NCBI GenBank assembly: GCA_027618835.1
Contig: JAQCHZ010000010.1
Span: 31,131-95,130 of the forward strand
DNA from: Chloroflexota bacterium
Lineage (GTDB): Bacteria > Chloroflexota > Dehalococcoidia > Lucifugimonadales > Lucifugimonadaceae
Direction of reading: 5' to 3'
Length of the DNA: 64,000 bases
The notes under the pieces were generated by a model. It was given only the letters and a program-made list of their open reading frames with translations. It was not told the origin of the DNA and searched no databases. Position 1 is the stretch's first letter. Every line of letters starts with the position of its first letter. Below, one piece after another: positions 44,716 through 53,922 of this stretch. A program made the position numbers and the translations under genes.

Positions 44716-46020
44716 TTGCAAAATTCAGAAGCATCAGAAACCACCGATCCCGTAAGCACCGCAGGAGAACTCTCTACCACGGTCGAGAAGTCAGATAGCG
44801 ACAATCCAAGCTCCGCAAAAACCTCCGGACTAGGCCTTATGTACGGCCTGTCCGCTGGTCATGGAATAAAACACTTCGGGCAAGGCGCGCTTTTGGTGAT
44901 GATTCCGAGTATTCGAGCAACGCTCGGGCTCGGCGACATCGCAATCGGTGGGATGTCGTCAGCACAATCGATATCGTCCGGAATTGCCAATATTCCCGCC
45001 GGCATCCTCACCGACATGTTCCGCAAGAAGATCGCATGGATCCTTCTCGCTTCGATGATCATGGTCGGAACGGGGTACATCATTATCGGCGTATCGCCCG
45101 TCTACTGGATCCTCCTAGTTGGAGTATCGATAGTCGGATTCGGAACCTCGCTTTGGCATGCCCCGGCGTTCGGAACGCTGGCTGCCAGATATCCTGAGCG
45201 GCGTGGCTTCGCGATGGCAGCTCATTTAACGGGCGCACAAATCGGAAATACGACTTCACCGCTGATAATCGGATTCCTGCTGGCAGGAACGATCGGGTCA
45301 TGGGTGGTGTTCAGCGGAATTGACTGGCGTTGGCTCGCCGTGATTATTTCGATCCCGATGTTCATGACCGGACTGGTCGTGATATCAAAATTCAAAACTG
45401 CCGGAGCCGAGTCAACCGGTGATGTCAGCCTTCGAGAGTATTTCGGCTCGGCAAAAAAGCTACTCACGAACCCCGGCGTACTCGGAATGGCGCTGCTTGG
45501 AGCACTCAGAGGAGCGATCCACAATTCGTTCCAAGTCTTCCTCGTGATATACATGCGAGAAGAGCTCGACTATTCCGATACCTTCGTTGGTCTGCACGTA
45601 GCTCTCATAACGATGGCTGGAATAATCTCGACCCCGATAATGGGCAACATGTCGGATCGCATCGGTCGCAGACATGTGATCTCGTTCGCCATGACATCGA
45701 TGACCATCCTTATCTTCCTGTTCCTTCAGTTCGATTCAGGATTGGCGATGACGGTATTGATCGCTGTACTCGGACTGTTCTTCTTCTCTGTGATGCCGAT
45801 CATCAATGCAGCAGCGATGGACATGATCGACAAAGGCTCGGAAGGTTCCGGAACTGCGCTGATGTTCTCTGGTGGAGCGGTAATCGGGTCATTAACCCCA
45901 ATCGCAGCCGGGTTCATCAATCAGGAAAATGGATTCCACGGAGTGATAATATTTGCTGGAATCATTGCAGCAGTCGGGGCGTCCTTGTCACTGATTCTGC
46001 CGATGAAGTCGAAGAGCTAA
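44716..46020 (+). CDS. MFS transporter
   Basis: The 434-residue carrier has a polar, serine-rich N-terminal tail of about 38 residues before TM1 and around twelve membrane segments. GILTDMFRKKIAWILLA after TM2, SLWHAPAFGTLAARYPERRGFAMAAH at TM4 and MGNMSDRIGRRHVISFAM in the middle loop are standard MFS features. The assigned start is a TTG at 44716; a later start would not change the membrane part. Substrate unknown. Confidence 0.87.
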   Translation: MQNSEASETTDPVSTAGELSTTVEKSDSDNPSSAKTSGLGLMYGLSAGHGIKHFGQGALLVMIPSIRATLGLGDIAIGGMSSAQSISSGIANIPAGILTDMFRKKIAWILLASMIMVGTGYIIIGVSPVYWILLVGVSIVGFGTSLWHAPAFGTLAARYPERRGFAMAAHLTGAQIGNTTSPLIIGFLLAGTIGSWVVFSGIDWRWLAVIISIPMFMTGLVVISKFKTAGAESTGDVSLREYFGSAKKLLTNPGVLGMALLGALRGAIHNSFQVFLVIYMREELDYSDTFVGLHVALITMAGIISTPIMGNMSDRIGRRHVISFAMTSMTILIFLFLQFDSGLAMTVLIAVLGLFFFSVMPIINAAAMDMIDKGSEGSGTALMFSGGAVIGSLTPIAAGFINQENGFHGVIIFAGIIAAVGASLSLILPMKSKS

Positions 46021-46050
46021 GCTTCGATCCGGCGATTCACACGTAACTGC

Positions 46051-46738
46051 TTAACCGAAACTGATCGAATAGCCGATTCCACGATGCGCTCGGATTAGAC
46101 CCTCTCCATATTTCTCAAAAGAGTCTTGATTGAGTTTTTGTCGTAACCGGCTAATAGCCATGTGCACCGAAGCATCGGATACATCGGTGCTGTCCCATGC
46201 CTGCTGTTTGAGTGTCGCGTAGTCGACCACAACGCCGGGATCCGACAAGAGCCACTTGAGTACATCCCACCAGTGAGATTGAGCTCGACATTGTCACCTG
46301 CGACTATAGCCTGCTTACGATCGAAATCTAGGGTTATGTCGTTGATCGTAAAGCTCGTTCGTTCAACTTTTTTTCCAGCTGATCGACGGGTGACAGCGTC
46401 GATGAGAGCCATGAGTTCGATTGGTATGAATGGCTTGGTTATGTAGTCATCGGCACCGATCATTAGTGCCTGCGATACAGATTCTGAACTGTCGTTACCA
46501 CTGACAACGATCACCGGAGCATCGGTACGTTCTCGGAGTGATCTCAATACGTCGAGCCCCGCCACGTCAGGCAGCCCCATATCAAGAAAAATGAGGTCGG
46601 CCTGATTGGTCTTGGAATGCTCGATTGCATCGTTTCCGAGTTCGAATTCGGTGAAACCGGTTTGGTTGAGGAAATTTCCAAGCAGACGCGAATTGAATCA
46701 CGCTAGTTTGGATCGTCGTCACAAATTACTATTTCCAC
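46051..46738 (-). pseudogene. OmpR-type response regulator, broken
   Basis: From a GTG at 46738 the reading VEIVICDDDPN meets TAG, then needs a phase change to continue GNFLNQTGFTEFELG, LIFLDMGLPDVAGLDVLRSL and the receiver's YITKPF. A second phase change near 46265 is required to join NVELNLT to WDVLKWLLSDPGVVVDYATL and the winged-helix end SRLRQKLNQDSFEKYGEG. Phospho-acceptor Asp, Thr/Ser and Lys positions are present, but one stop and two shifts make it non-functional. No sensor kinase gene is adjacent. Confidence 0.85.
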
Positions 46739-46982
46739 TACAGTTCTCACCGTATCCCAGTCGCATTCGAATCAAACAGATTCCAGTTTCGCACGATATC
46801 AGTAATTGGCTCCTGTTCGCTAAGGCATGTCTGCGGTTTGGTGAGATCAGAGGGTGAATTCGAAAAGATATACGCCTGTGAACAACGTACTCTTACGGGC
46901 GATATCACGTATCTCGGTTGTGAGATACATCAGCATTCGCTTCAGACGGTCGATTCCCGATCGGACAACTCAGGATTTGAAA

Positions 46983-47822
46983 ATGAAAGCCATCGATATA
47001 CACGTTCACATCCCTCGAATGCCGGGAATTCCCGAATACGGAATTGAGCCAGGATTGCGTCGAATGTTTCGTATGGACGATAAGCCAGACGATGTGGCAA
47101 AGATGGTGGAGACGTACCGAGCCATCGACACTATGGCGGTGATATTTTCGGTTGATGCAGAGACTGAGACCGGAGATCTGCCAGATCCCAACGACTATGT
47201 CGCTGAAACAGTTGCTGCACATCCTGATGTACTTTTGGGTTTCGCTAGTGTCGATCCTCGAAAAGGTGTTGCGGCAGTTGTGGAGTTGGAACGCGCTGTC
47301 ACAGAGTTAGGCCTTCGTGGACTAAAGCTTCATCCGATTCATCAGGCGTTCTTTCCAGACGATCCACAGTTCACTCCTCTGTTTGCCAAAGCCGAAGAGT
47401 TGGGGGTTCCAGTGCTGATGCATTCTGGATACGCAGCCGCCGGTGCGAATACACCGGGAGGTGGTGGCTTCGAGTTGGCGTATTCACGCCCGATTCCACA
47501 CGTTGACTCACTAGCCGCTCGGCATCCTGGACTGACGATCATCATGGCTCACCCTGCATGGCCGTGGATTCAGGAGCAGATTGCGGTTGCTTTACACAAG
47601 CCGAACGTCTTCATCGATCTTTCCGGCTGGGCTCCTCGTTACATTCCTAAGGAATTGATCACAGAAGCTGGCGGTCGGCTGCGCAAGAAGGTTTTGTTCG
47701 GTTCTGACTATCCCTACATATCGCCTGTGACTTGGATGGAGCAGTTTGTGGAATTGGATATTCGCGATGAAGCACGGCCACTGATTCTCCACGACAACGC
47801 TGCCGAGATCTTAGGGCTTTAA
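46983..47822 (+). CDS. Amidohydrolase family protein (amidohydro_2)
   Basis: The 279-residue metal-dependent hydrolase or decarboxylase starts MKAIDIHVHIP with the HxH metal site (H7, H9). It then has FASVDPRKG, GLRGLKLHPIHQAFFPDD, VLMHSGY, IIMAHPAWPW and KVLFGSDYPYISP with the late aspartate. An AGGA lies 8 bases before the ATG at 46983; the frame extends further upstream but has no similarity. Substrate is not known; members include aromatic-acid decarboxylases and lactonases. Confidence 0.87.
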   Translation: MKAIDIHVHIPRMPGIPEYGIEPGLRRMFRMDDKPDDVAKMVETYRAIDTMAVIFSVDAETETGDLPDPNDYVAETVAAHPDVLLGFASVDPRKGVAAVVELERAVTELGLRGLKLHPIHQAFFPDDPQFTPLFAKAEELGVPVLMHSGYAAAGANTPGGGGFELAYSRPIPHVDSLAARHPGLTIIMAHPAWPWIQEQIAVALHKPNVFIDLSGWAPRYIPKELITEAGGRLRKKVLFGSDYPYISPVTWMEQFVELDIRDEARPLILHDNAAEILGL

Positions 47823-48209
47823 CGTCGACTAATTTGAATCACATGTTTGATTCAGATCATCGAAGTTCACCCGTTACCGGATAAAATTCGATTGGCTGCC
47901 GCGATGAGACAGGGGGGTTCTCGCGAGTCGGGAAAGTTGTTACGGTCGGTATCAAGGTTTATGTGGCTTTAAAAAATTGTGCCCCTCCGGAGGCGTAATT
48001 GGAGAGGCACATGGGCTCGCAGCGGAGACTAGGCTAGAAACTTCATAGCCCACGAAGTTTCTAACGGCGTGAGGTTTGTGTGTCCGCACAAACCTCAGCA
48101 TTTCATCAAGTCGCCCCTACGCTATATTCAGTTTTACGTGCCTGTCGGCACAACGACCTGGATGTCTCGCGTCTACTAAAAAGCAGACTCGACAGGTCGT
48201 AACCGGTGG
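47823..48209. other. Hairpin-rich non-coding stretch between convergent genes
   Basis: At least five stem-loops lie within 240 bases: 47979-48010, 48036-48062 (9-bp stem), 48071-48096 (perfect 10-bp stem GAGGTTTGTG/CACAAACCTC), 48138-48151 (GTGCC/GGCAC) and 48202-48219 (ACCGGTG/CACCGGT). The first is followed on the minus strand by a T-run. No known RNA family is recognised. It could be the long 3' region of the parB-like transcript, an independent RNA, or a recombination site of a former mobile element. Confidence 0.5.
47971..48010 (-). terminator. Intrinsic terminator, minus strand
   Basis: GTGCCTCTCC pairs with GGAGGGGCAC (10 positions, one mismatch) and is followed on the minus strand by AATTTTTT. 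It lies about 200 bases after the stop of the ParB-like gene. Confidence 0.65.
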
Positions 48210-49115
48210 CTACACCGGTACTTTTGTTGCGGTGTACTGTGTCGGAACAGACTGCCTGACCGCCACGCCTCCATTAAGACTTGCTAGGGCTGACTTCAGC
48301 CGGCTATCGAGAATTCGAAGACTGCTTATGAGCTTGAGTCGTCGGTATTCAGGGATGACCTGAAGTTGCATTGCGTCGAGTTCTCCAGCGATTTTCAGTA
48401 CTGCGTTTTCGATCAATGCGGTGTCGGCTTCGACAGGCATCGCTGGTTGAATTACTGCAACCGGCTCAGGCTCGCGTTCGGGTGCACGCTTTCCATTTAC
48501 GACCTCTTCAATGATGTCTTCGATTGAAAGAGTTGCCGAAGTTTTTGCTCGCCCGACAATGCGTTCCACGTGGACGCTGGAGAGCCGTCCGTCGATGAAT
48601 GGCTGAGCGATCTCTCGCTGGCGAACATGGTCATCAATATCAGCGATAGAACGTGCCTCTTTAAAGGTCAGTTCGCCACTATTTACTCGTTCACCAAGAG
48701 CTGGGTCTAGCGTGCGAATTAGGCTCTCGTAGTGATGAATTGTTCCGGGTGTAATTCCGGTTCGACGAGCCAGTTCTTGCTGGGTTACTTCATGGCTGTC
48801 TCGGTACTCCATGAATGCGCGCCCGAGCTCCATAGCTGGAACGAGGGAAGAGTGATATTGCTCCGCCAGCGACAGCTCCCAACGCTCCTGAGGAGTGACT
48901 TCTTCCTTGACGGTGCACTCAACGGAAATCTCACCAGCTTCTTTGGCCGCCGTGAGTTTTCGTTCGCCTGCAAGAAGAAGGTATCCGTTGTCCGTAAACA
49001 GAACTACCGGGTCGCGTTTCGAGTGAACAGAACGTGTATTTTCTCGACGTCCGTTGGGCTTCTTTGAGCGAGGCATATCGGGGTCCGGGAAGATCTGGCC
49101 TATCGGAATTTTCAC
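48210..49115 (-). CDS. ParB/RepB/Spo0J-like protein
   Basis: The 301-residue protein starts at a GTG with AGGAAA before it. It has the ParB N-terminal (sulfiredoxin-like) domain: IPIGQIFPDPDMPR, then GYLLLAGERKLTAAKEAG where family members have G-RR--A, and LAEQYHSSLVPAMELGRAF. A helix-turn-helix VTQQELARRTGITPGTIHHYESLI follows. The C-terminal part (about 200-301) is unlike chromosomal ParB. Neighbours and the lack of a parA suggest a mobile-element-type CTP/DNA-binding regulator rather than the chromosome partition protein. Confidence 0.8.
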   Translation of the reverse strand: MKIPIGQIFPDPDMPRSKKPNGRRENTRSVHSKRDPVVLFTDNGYLLLAGERKLTAAKEAGEISVECTVKEEVTPQERWELSLAEQYHSSLVPAMELGRAFMEYRDSHEVTQQELARRTGITPGTIHHYESLIRTLDPALGERVNSGELTFKEARSIADIDDHVRQREIAQPFIDGRLSSVHVERIVGRAKTSATLSIEDIIEEVVNGKRAPEREPEPVAVIQPAMPVEADTALIENAVLKIAGELDAMQLQVIPEYRRLKLISSLRILDSRLKSALASLNGGVAVRQSVPTQYTATKVPV

Positions 49116-49369
49116 TTGCTTTTCCTCATCTAATCGCTGGTCTCGTAATCATTCGTATTCACGTTCGTTCGGAATAGTAATGTGCATATCGGTCTGATCC
49201 AACTGCACAGGGCATTCCAAATTGATGAGGTTATTGTCCGCGTTCCAAAGAGTAGTTTCATAAACTGTCCCCTTAGGGAAATTATCATTCCAAATAACAT
49301 TTGACTTTGGAATTGCTGGGAGATAGTGTGAGCAGTGTTCCGGCTTGGAATGACCATTTCCCAGTTCAA

Positions 49370-50110
49370 ATGACCCTTCAAGAACAAACAACAGCTGTTC
49401 CCCCATATGTCCCGTACCGGACATTCCAAACATTTTTGGAATTCCTTCTCGAAGAAGGTATTCCAGGGCGTATCGATAAAACTGTTTGGGGTACGAGGTT
49501 CTCAGGCAGCTCTGGAACCCAATTAATGACCGCATTGAAGGTTCTTACCCTTGTCGATGCGGACGGCCATCCTTCAAACGAATTGGAAGACTTGGTGCAC
49601 GCCGAGGGTGATGCTCGACGGGCTTTGCTGCGTCGGATTCTCGAACGTTTCTACACCCCGGTGTTCGATCTGGATTTGGCCCGAGCAAGCAAAGGACAAT
49701 TCCACGAAGCATTCAGGTCATTTGGTACAAAAGAAGGTGTTCTGACAAAATGCGAGGCATTCTTTGTCCGTGCCGCACAAGCAGCGGGTATAGAGCTGTC
49801 GAAGCGCATTCTTGTCGGTAGGCATGGGTCCAGCAAGGGGCGAGCGGCTGTAGCTCCTGCACGTCAGAGACCCGCCACGACTCCGGCGATAGTGGCTGAG
49901 AAAGCACCAGCGCAAGCCCCTGTAAAAATGGTTGTGGAGGGCGGTTCACTGAAGCTCAAGCTTGCCGACAGAATTCTTGCGAAGTATCCAGACTTCGACC
50001 CTGCTTGGGATGCCGCTGTTCAGGCCAAATGGTTGGAAGGTATGACCCGGCTATACGAGGGCCTATCGGTGACTCCAACAGACCGTGAAGGCGGAGCGGA
50101 CGAGGCGTAG
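49370..50110 (+). CDS. DUF5343-like protein
   Basis: The 246-residue protein starts at an ATG with no clear ribosome site; an upstream in-frame ATG at 49301 is also possible. The N-terminal domain PPYVPYRTFQTFLEFLLEEGIP with a following RIDKTVW and QLMTALKVLTLVDADG is a winged-helix-like DUF5343 pattern. It continues YTPVFDLDLARASKGQFHEAFRSFG and AAQAAGIELSKRIL. A basic Ala/Pro linker leads to a C-terminal helix pair (KYPDFDPAWDAAVQAKWLEGM). It is divergent from the ParB-like gene. The family is common in mobile and defence-type contexts; function unknown. Confidence 0.75.
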   Translation: MTLQEQTTAVPPYVPYRTFQTFLEFLLEEGIPGRIDKTVWGTRFSGSSGTQLMTALKVLTLVDADGHPSNELEDLVHAEGDARRALLRRILERFYTPVFDLDLARASKGQFHEAFRSFGTKEGVLTKCEAFFVRAAQAAGIELSKRILVGRHGSSKGRAAVAPARQRPATTPAIVAEKAPAQAPVKMVVEGGSLKLKLADRILAKYPDFDPAWDAAVQAKWLEGMTRLYEGLSVTPTDREGGADEA

Positions 50111-50141
50111 CAAGCGCCAGCTTTGAGGTATTGACGAGCGG

Positions 50142-50693
50142 TTATATCGTGTCTGGATAAATCCGGTACTCGACGATATTCAAGGTACGACCGTCGGGAG
50201 TGATCAAGTCGTATTCGTCCTCTATTTCGCCACCTAGAGCCTCTGGAATTCGCCGACTCCGTGCGTTAGCTCGGTCGACTGGATAACGCAAGTAGTCGCA
50301 ATCAATTTCGCTAGCGGCCCAATCGCACAATGCCTCAATCGCTTCAAGACCTAAACCCTGCCGGTGAAATCTTTTGGCAATCCAAATGCCGAGTTCAGGT
50401 GTGCGTGTGCGTAGCTTGTGAAGTCCGATGCATCCGACAAAGTTGTCAGGGTTTTCTCGGAGCACAGCCACTAGCTGAAGGTTTGTGTTGTTACCCAGTC
50501 CCTCAAGTGAGTCGGCGATGAACGGAGCTACATCCATGCTTGATCGAGCAGCGGGCGGATACATGTAGCGGGTGATCTCATCGGTGAATTCCCGCGTAAT
50601 TGGCTCAATATCGACAATATCGATAGGCCGAAAGACGAGTCGTTCGGTGCCGATCTCAACGTCAATAAGCTGGATGTCTTGTCGTAGTCCCAT
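50142..50693 (-). CDS. GNAT acetyltransferase (RimJ/RimL type)
   Basis: The 183-residue protein has the Acetyltransf_3 pattern. It has TERLVFRPIDIVDIEPI near the N-terminus, then FVGCIGLHKLRTRTPELGIWIAKRFHRQGLGLEAIEALCDWA, which includes the acetyl-CoA pyrophosphate loop RQGLGLEA. NARSRRIPEALGG follows. Substrates of this branch range from ribosomal protein N-termini to spermidine. Its gene lies 12 bp after the stop of the large ATPase gene, so the three genes on this strand may be co-transcribed. Confidence 0.85.
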   Translation of the reverse strand: MGLRQDIQLIDVEIGTERLVFRPIDIVDIEPITREFTDEITRYMYPPAARSSMDVAPFIADSLEGLGNNTNLQLVAVLRENPDNFVGCIGLHKLRTRTPELGIWIAKRFHRQGLGLEAIEALCDWAASEIDCDYLRYPVDRANARSRRIPEALGGEIEDEYDLITPDGRTLNIVEYRIYPDTI

Positions 50694-50705
50694 TTCGAGT
50701 CCGGA

Positions 50706-53700
50706 CTATGCAGGTTCGACGAGAGTCAGGCGATCGCCAGCTGCGCTACCGCCGAGCTGAACAACGCTCATTGCCGACTCAAAAGCCTTCTTGCCTTTGG
50801 GAGCGACCGATTTGAACAAAGCTTCGGTCTCAGGGTGGCAAGTGAGGAAGATAATCTGGAACCTCTCTGAGAGATCCATGATTACCTTGCACGCCGCTTT
50901 GGCTCGTTCGGGGTCGAAGTTCACCAGGATATCGTCGAGCACGACAGGCATCGGCTCAGCGTTCTTGGCGTACTCCTCGATGAGGGCAAAGCGCATGGCG
51001 AGGAATAGTTGCTCGGCAGTACCCCTACTGAGTTCGTTAGCCCGCTTGGTGTGACCCTCGCCCTCAACGACTTCGAGGTCCTGTTCTTTCTCGCCGATCA
51101 CAGCCCTCACGCTTGTGTAGCGTCCGAGTGTGAGATCGTTCAAATACTTGGAAGCAGACAGCATGAGCGCTGGCTGGCGTTCTCGCTGGAACTCTTCGCG
51201 TGTTCGTTCAAATACGTCACGAGCGATCATCAACACTGCCCAGCGTTGGGCGTCGGTGTTGATCTTCTCTTCGAGCATATTGATCTTCGAGTGAAGCTCC
51301 AGTGCTTGACCCGACTTTTCATATTCAGCACGTTGTCGACGTAAGTTGCCCTGCTCCTCGTGTAGTCCATCGACTATTGCACGTAAGCGCTTCTCTTCGT
51401 CCTGAAGCTGCTGAAGTCGTGCGACTGCCTCTTCGTGTGGAGTCGACGCGAGATCGTTTCGGTGCGCCTGCCCATCATCGTTGCTGAGTAGTGGAGTGTT
51501 TTCCAGTAGCTCAGCGAGTTTGCGTTCGAGTTCACGCCGTTCGTTTACTTGGATGGCGAGTGCCTTGAACTCTTCATGATCGTTTGTCTCGCCCTTTTCA
51601 AGCAGTGAACCGATTTTTGAATCCAATTCCGACATTCGCCCCTCGAGCGTTTCGAATTCCTGCGTCCAGATGTCCATCTCGGCCGCTATCTGCGATTGGC
51701 GAACGACAGCTTCATCGTGCGCTTTCAATCGGATGGCAAGATCTTCGAGTGCTTGGGTGCCTTGCTGTACCGGTGCTTCTGGCAAACTCGCAGCTTCAAG
51801 AATTTCCGATAACCGGAAGTCGATTTCACCTGCTGTGTCTGACATCTGAGATACGCGCATTCGGAGGCTTGTAGTTGTTCGCTGCTGGCTCTTGAGTGTT
51901 CGTATGCTCGCCATTACGTTTGCGGCTTGTGCTGGATCGAGATCGATGCGGAGCTCAGATCGTTCTAAGATCATCTGCCACCGGTTTTGAACATCGGCAA
52001 GCGTATTTGCGTTTAGGGCGAGTGCACTGTGGGCTTCCGTGAGCCGTGTATCGATTGTGGCCAGACGAGCGGCTGCGGTTTCGAATTCTCTCGAGACTGA
52101 TTCAAATCTTCGGCGTAGATCAAGTGATCGATCTAACTCGCCAGCTTTTTCTTCTACATCGCGAATCGACGGAGTGTTGCTGATACTGAACTCGCCAGCG
52201 ATTTCGGATATTTCACTATTAACCGCATCGAGTCGTTCTTGAATTTCTTCGACTTGTGCGTTTGCGACGTCTTTGGCTTCACTGATAGCTGGCTTGCGGA
52301 TCTTAATTTTGAATCCGCCTGCCGCCTTCGCACGAGAAATCAACATGAATCCTGCAACTACTCCAAGGAAGCCTGCAAGTCCGCCAGATAGCTCGGCGTT
52401 CATGTAGCTCCAGGCCATCGAAGCGATTCCGACGATGATGACGGTTATTGGCAGGAGGATCGAACCTACAAATCCACCAATGTCCTCTGTTTCGGCCTGG
52501 GCGAGAGTGTTGGAGAGGTTATTTTGACCCTCGTTCAATTCAGAACGAATTGACCCGGCGTCAGCGATTGCCGCACGGAGCCTTGAAAGTCGCCCACGTT
52601 TATTTTCGAGGTCTGCTGAGTTTTCTGTCGGAACATCAGCAAGTGCGTCACGAGCACCAGCGAGCTGGAGTGCGTCGTCGGCTATCGTTTCGCGATCTTC
52701 GGTTCGTGACTGAACGGTGAGTTCAGCTTCTTGATATTTGCGTCGTGAAGTCGTTAGCTCGCGTCCGGCAGATTCCAGATTCGACTCAAGATCAAGCGGG
52801 GTTTCGAACTTACCGACTGCGCTCTCTGACCAACCGAGCACTGCGAGGTCACGATCGAGCTGCCCCTGTTCGTTGTCGAGTTCCTGTTCGATTGACGGTA
52901 GATCGGTTACGGCCTTCGTGTAGTAGGCAGTTTCCATTAGCAGCTTGCGTATTTTGTTGCCATGCTCGATGAATGGTTCGACTACGCCGACTGACTCAGA
53001 TTCAGACTTGCGTTCTTGCTGTCGTAATTCGCCTTCGTCCATCTGTTCCTGAAGGGTCGTCTTCTGTTCGACTAAATTATCGAGTCGCTGAAGTCCGTCT
53101 TCTGGAATCGTGTCGATCTCTGGAGCTTCCGAAATCTGTCGTTCTATCTCGGTTTTGCGCTCCCACGGGCTTCTTAACCTAACGAGCGTGTTCTGGCGTT
53201 CAATGCCAGATCTCATGTCTTCGAGTTCTGCAGTCTGCGAATCTATATTTTCTAGTAGTTGCTCGAGGGTATTCGAGAGCTGCGCGTATTCGTCGCTGCC
53301 TCGTCGCGTCTCTTCGAGCTTGGCTCGAAGATCAGTGAGAGCCTTCATATTCTTCGAAATCGTACCGGCTCGACCAGTAGCACTTCGGAGCTTGTGCAAC
53401 TCGGCATCTAGTTCACCACGAGCATCGGTGAGCGATACGTTGGCTAGTCCGAGACCTACTGAGTAAATTTTGTCTCGAATTTGGTTCGAGTTGAGCGACG
53501 ACATAGCCTGGAGTTCGCTAAGTGAGATCGAGAATACGTTTGTGTATAGCTCTACATCGATTCCGCCAAGCAAAGACTGCAGCATGTCGTTGCTGCCTGT
53601 CGCATCTCCGGTTATCGATACTTCACCCCGCTGCTTGCCATCTCGTCGGTGAATATTGAAATTAGTATCCGATGATGTGACGAGTGATACTGCTCCAGAA

Positions 53701-53921
53701 CCAACTTCCGCCCTGAAGTGGTTATAGAAGAAAAGCTCGCGTATTGGTGCTCGGTCTGATTTCGTTGTGTAACCAAAAAGCGTCGAACGCAAAAACGCTC
53801 GAATCGCAGATTTACCGGCTTCGTTGGGTCCGTGCAGAAGCGTGAGTCGGCCTGATACGTCGCTGAACTCGTGATCGGCAAACGGGCCAAAGTTTTCTAT
53901 ATTTATTCCTGTTAGTCGCAT
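50706..53921 (-). CDS. SbcC/Rad50-like AAA ATPase (YhaN type)
   Basis: The 1071-residue protein has an N-terminal Walker A GPNEAGKSAIRAFL (31-44) and a C-terminal ABC-type signature SRGTAEQLFLAMRFA (about 962) with Walker B MPVVLDDILVNFD (about 990). Long coiled coils lie between. About residues 475-530 hold two hydrophobic segments (LLPITVIIVGIASMAW and LAGFLGVVAGFMLI), a feature of the YhaN group, which suggests membrane association. With the adjacent YhaO-like nuclease (1 bp apart) it probably forms an SbcCD/Rad50-Mre11-like complex for DNA-end processing. Confidence 0.88.
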   Translation of the reverse strand: MRLTGINIENFGPFADHEFSDVSGRLTLLHGPNEAGKSAIRAFLRSTLFGYTTKSDRAPIRELFFYNHFRAEVGSGAVSLVTSSDTNFNIHRRDGKQRGEVSITGDATGSNDMLQSLLGGIDVELYTNVFSISLSELQAMSSLNSNQIRDKIYSVGLGLANVSLTDARGELDAELHKLRSATGRAGTISKNMKALTDLRAKLEETRRGSDEYAQLSNTLEQLLENIDSQTAELEDMRSGIERQNTLVRLRSPWERKTEIERQISEAPEIDTIPEDGLQRLDNLVEQKTTLQEQMDEGELRQQERKSESESVGVVEPFIEHGNKIRKLLMETAYYTKAVTDLPSIEQELDNEQGQLDRDLAVLGWSESAVGKFETPLDLESNLESAGRELTTSRRKYQEAELTVQSRTEDRETIADDALQLAGARDALADVPTENSADLENKRGRLSRLRAAIADAGSIRSELNEGQNNLSNTLAQAETEDIGGFVGSILLPITVIIVGIASMAWSYMNAELSGGLAGFLGVVAGFMLISRAKAAGGFKIKIRKPAISEAKDVANAQVEEIQERLDAVNSEISEIAGEFSISNTPSIRDVEEKAGELDRSLDLRRRFESVSREFETAAARLATIDTRLTEAHSALALNANTLADVQNRWQMILERSELRIDLDPAQAANVMASIRTLKSQQRTTTSLRMRVSQMSDTAGEIDFRLSEILEAASLPEAPVQQGTQALEDLAIRLKAHDEAVVRQSQIAAEMDIWTQEFETLEGRMSELDSKIGSLLEKGETNDHEEFKALAIQVNERRELERKLAELLENTPLLSNDDGQAHRNDLASTPHEEAVARLQQLQDEEKRLRAIVDGLHEEQGNLRRQRAEYEKSGQALELHSKINMLEEKINTDAQRWAVLMIARDVFERTREEFQRERQPALMLSASKYLNDLTLGRYTSVRAVIGEKEQDLEVVEGEGHTKRANELSRGTAEQLFLAMRFALIEEYAKNAEPMPVVLDDILVNFDPERAKAACKVIMDLSERFQIIFLTCHPETEALFKSVAPKGKKAFESAMSVVQLGGSAAGDRLTLVEPA

Positions 53922-53922
53922 G

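Noticed and set aside
49149..49535. Cupin-like frame on the minus strand (GEQLLFVLEGSFEL)
   Set aside because: It is antisense to the DUF5343-like gene, whose protein pattern extends across both sides of the overlap. The cupin resemblance is limited to one strand pair. It could only be real if the DUF5343 start were further downstream.
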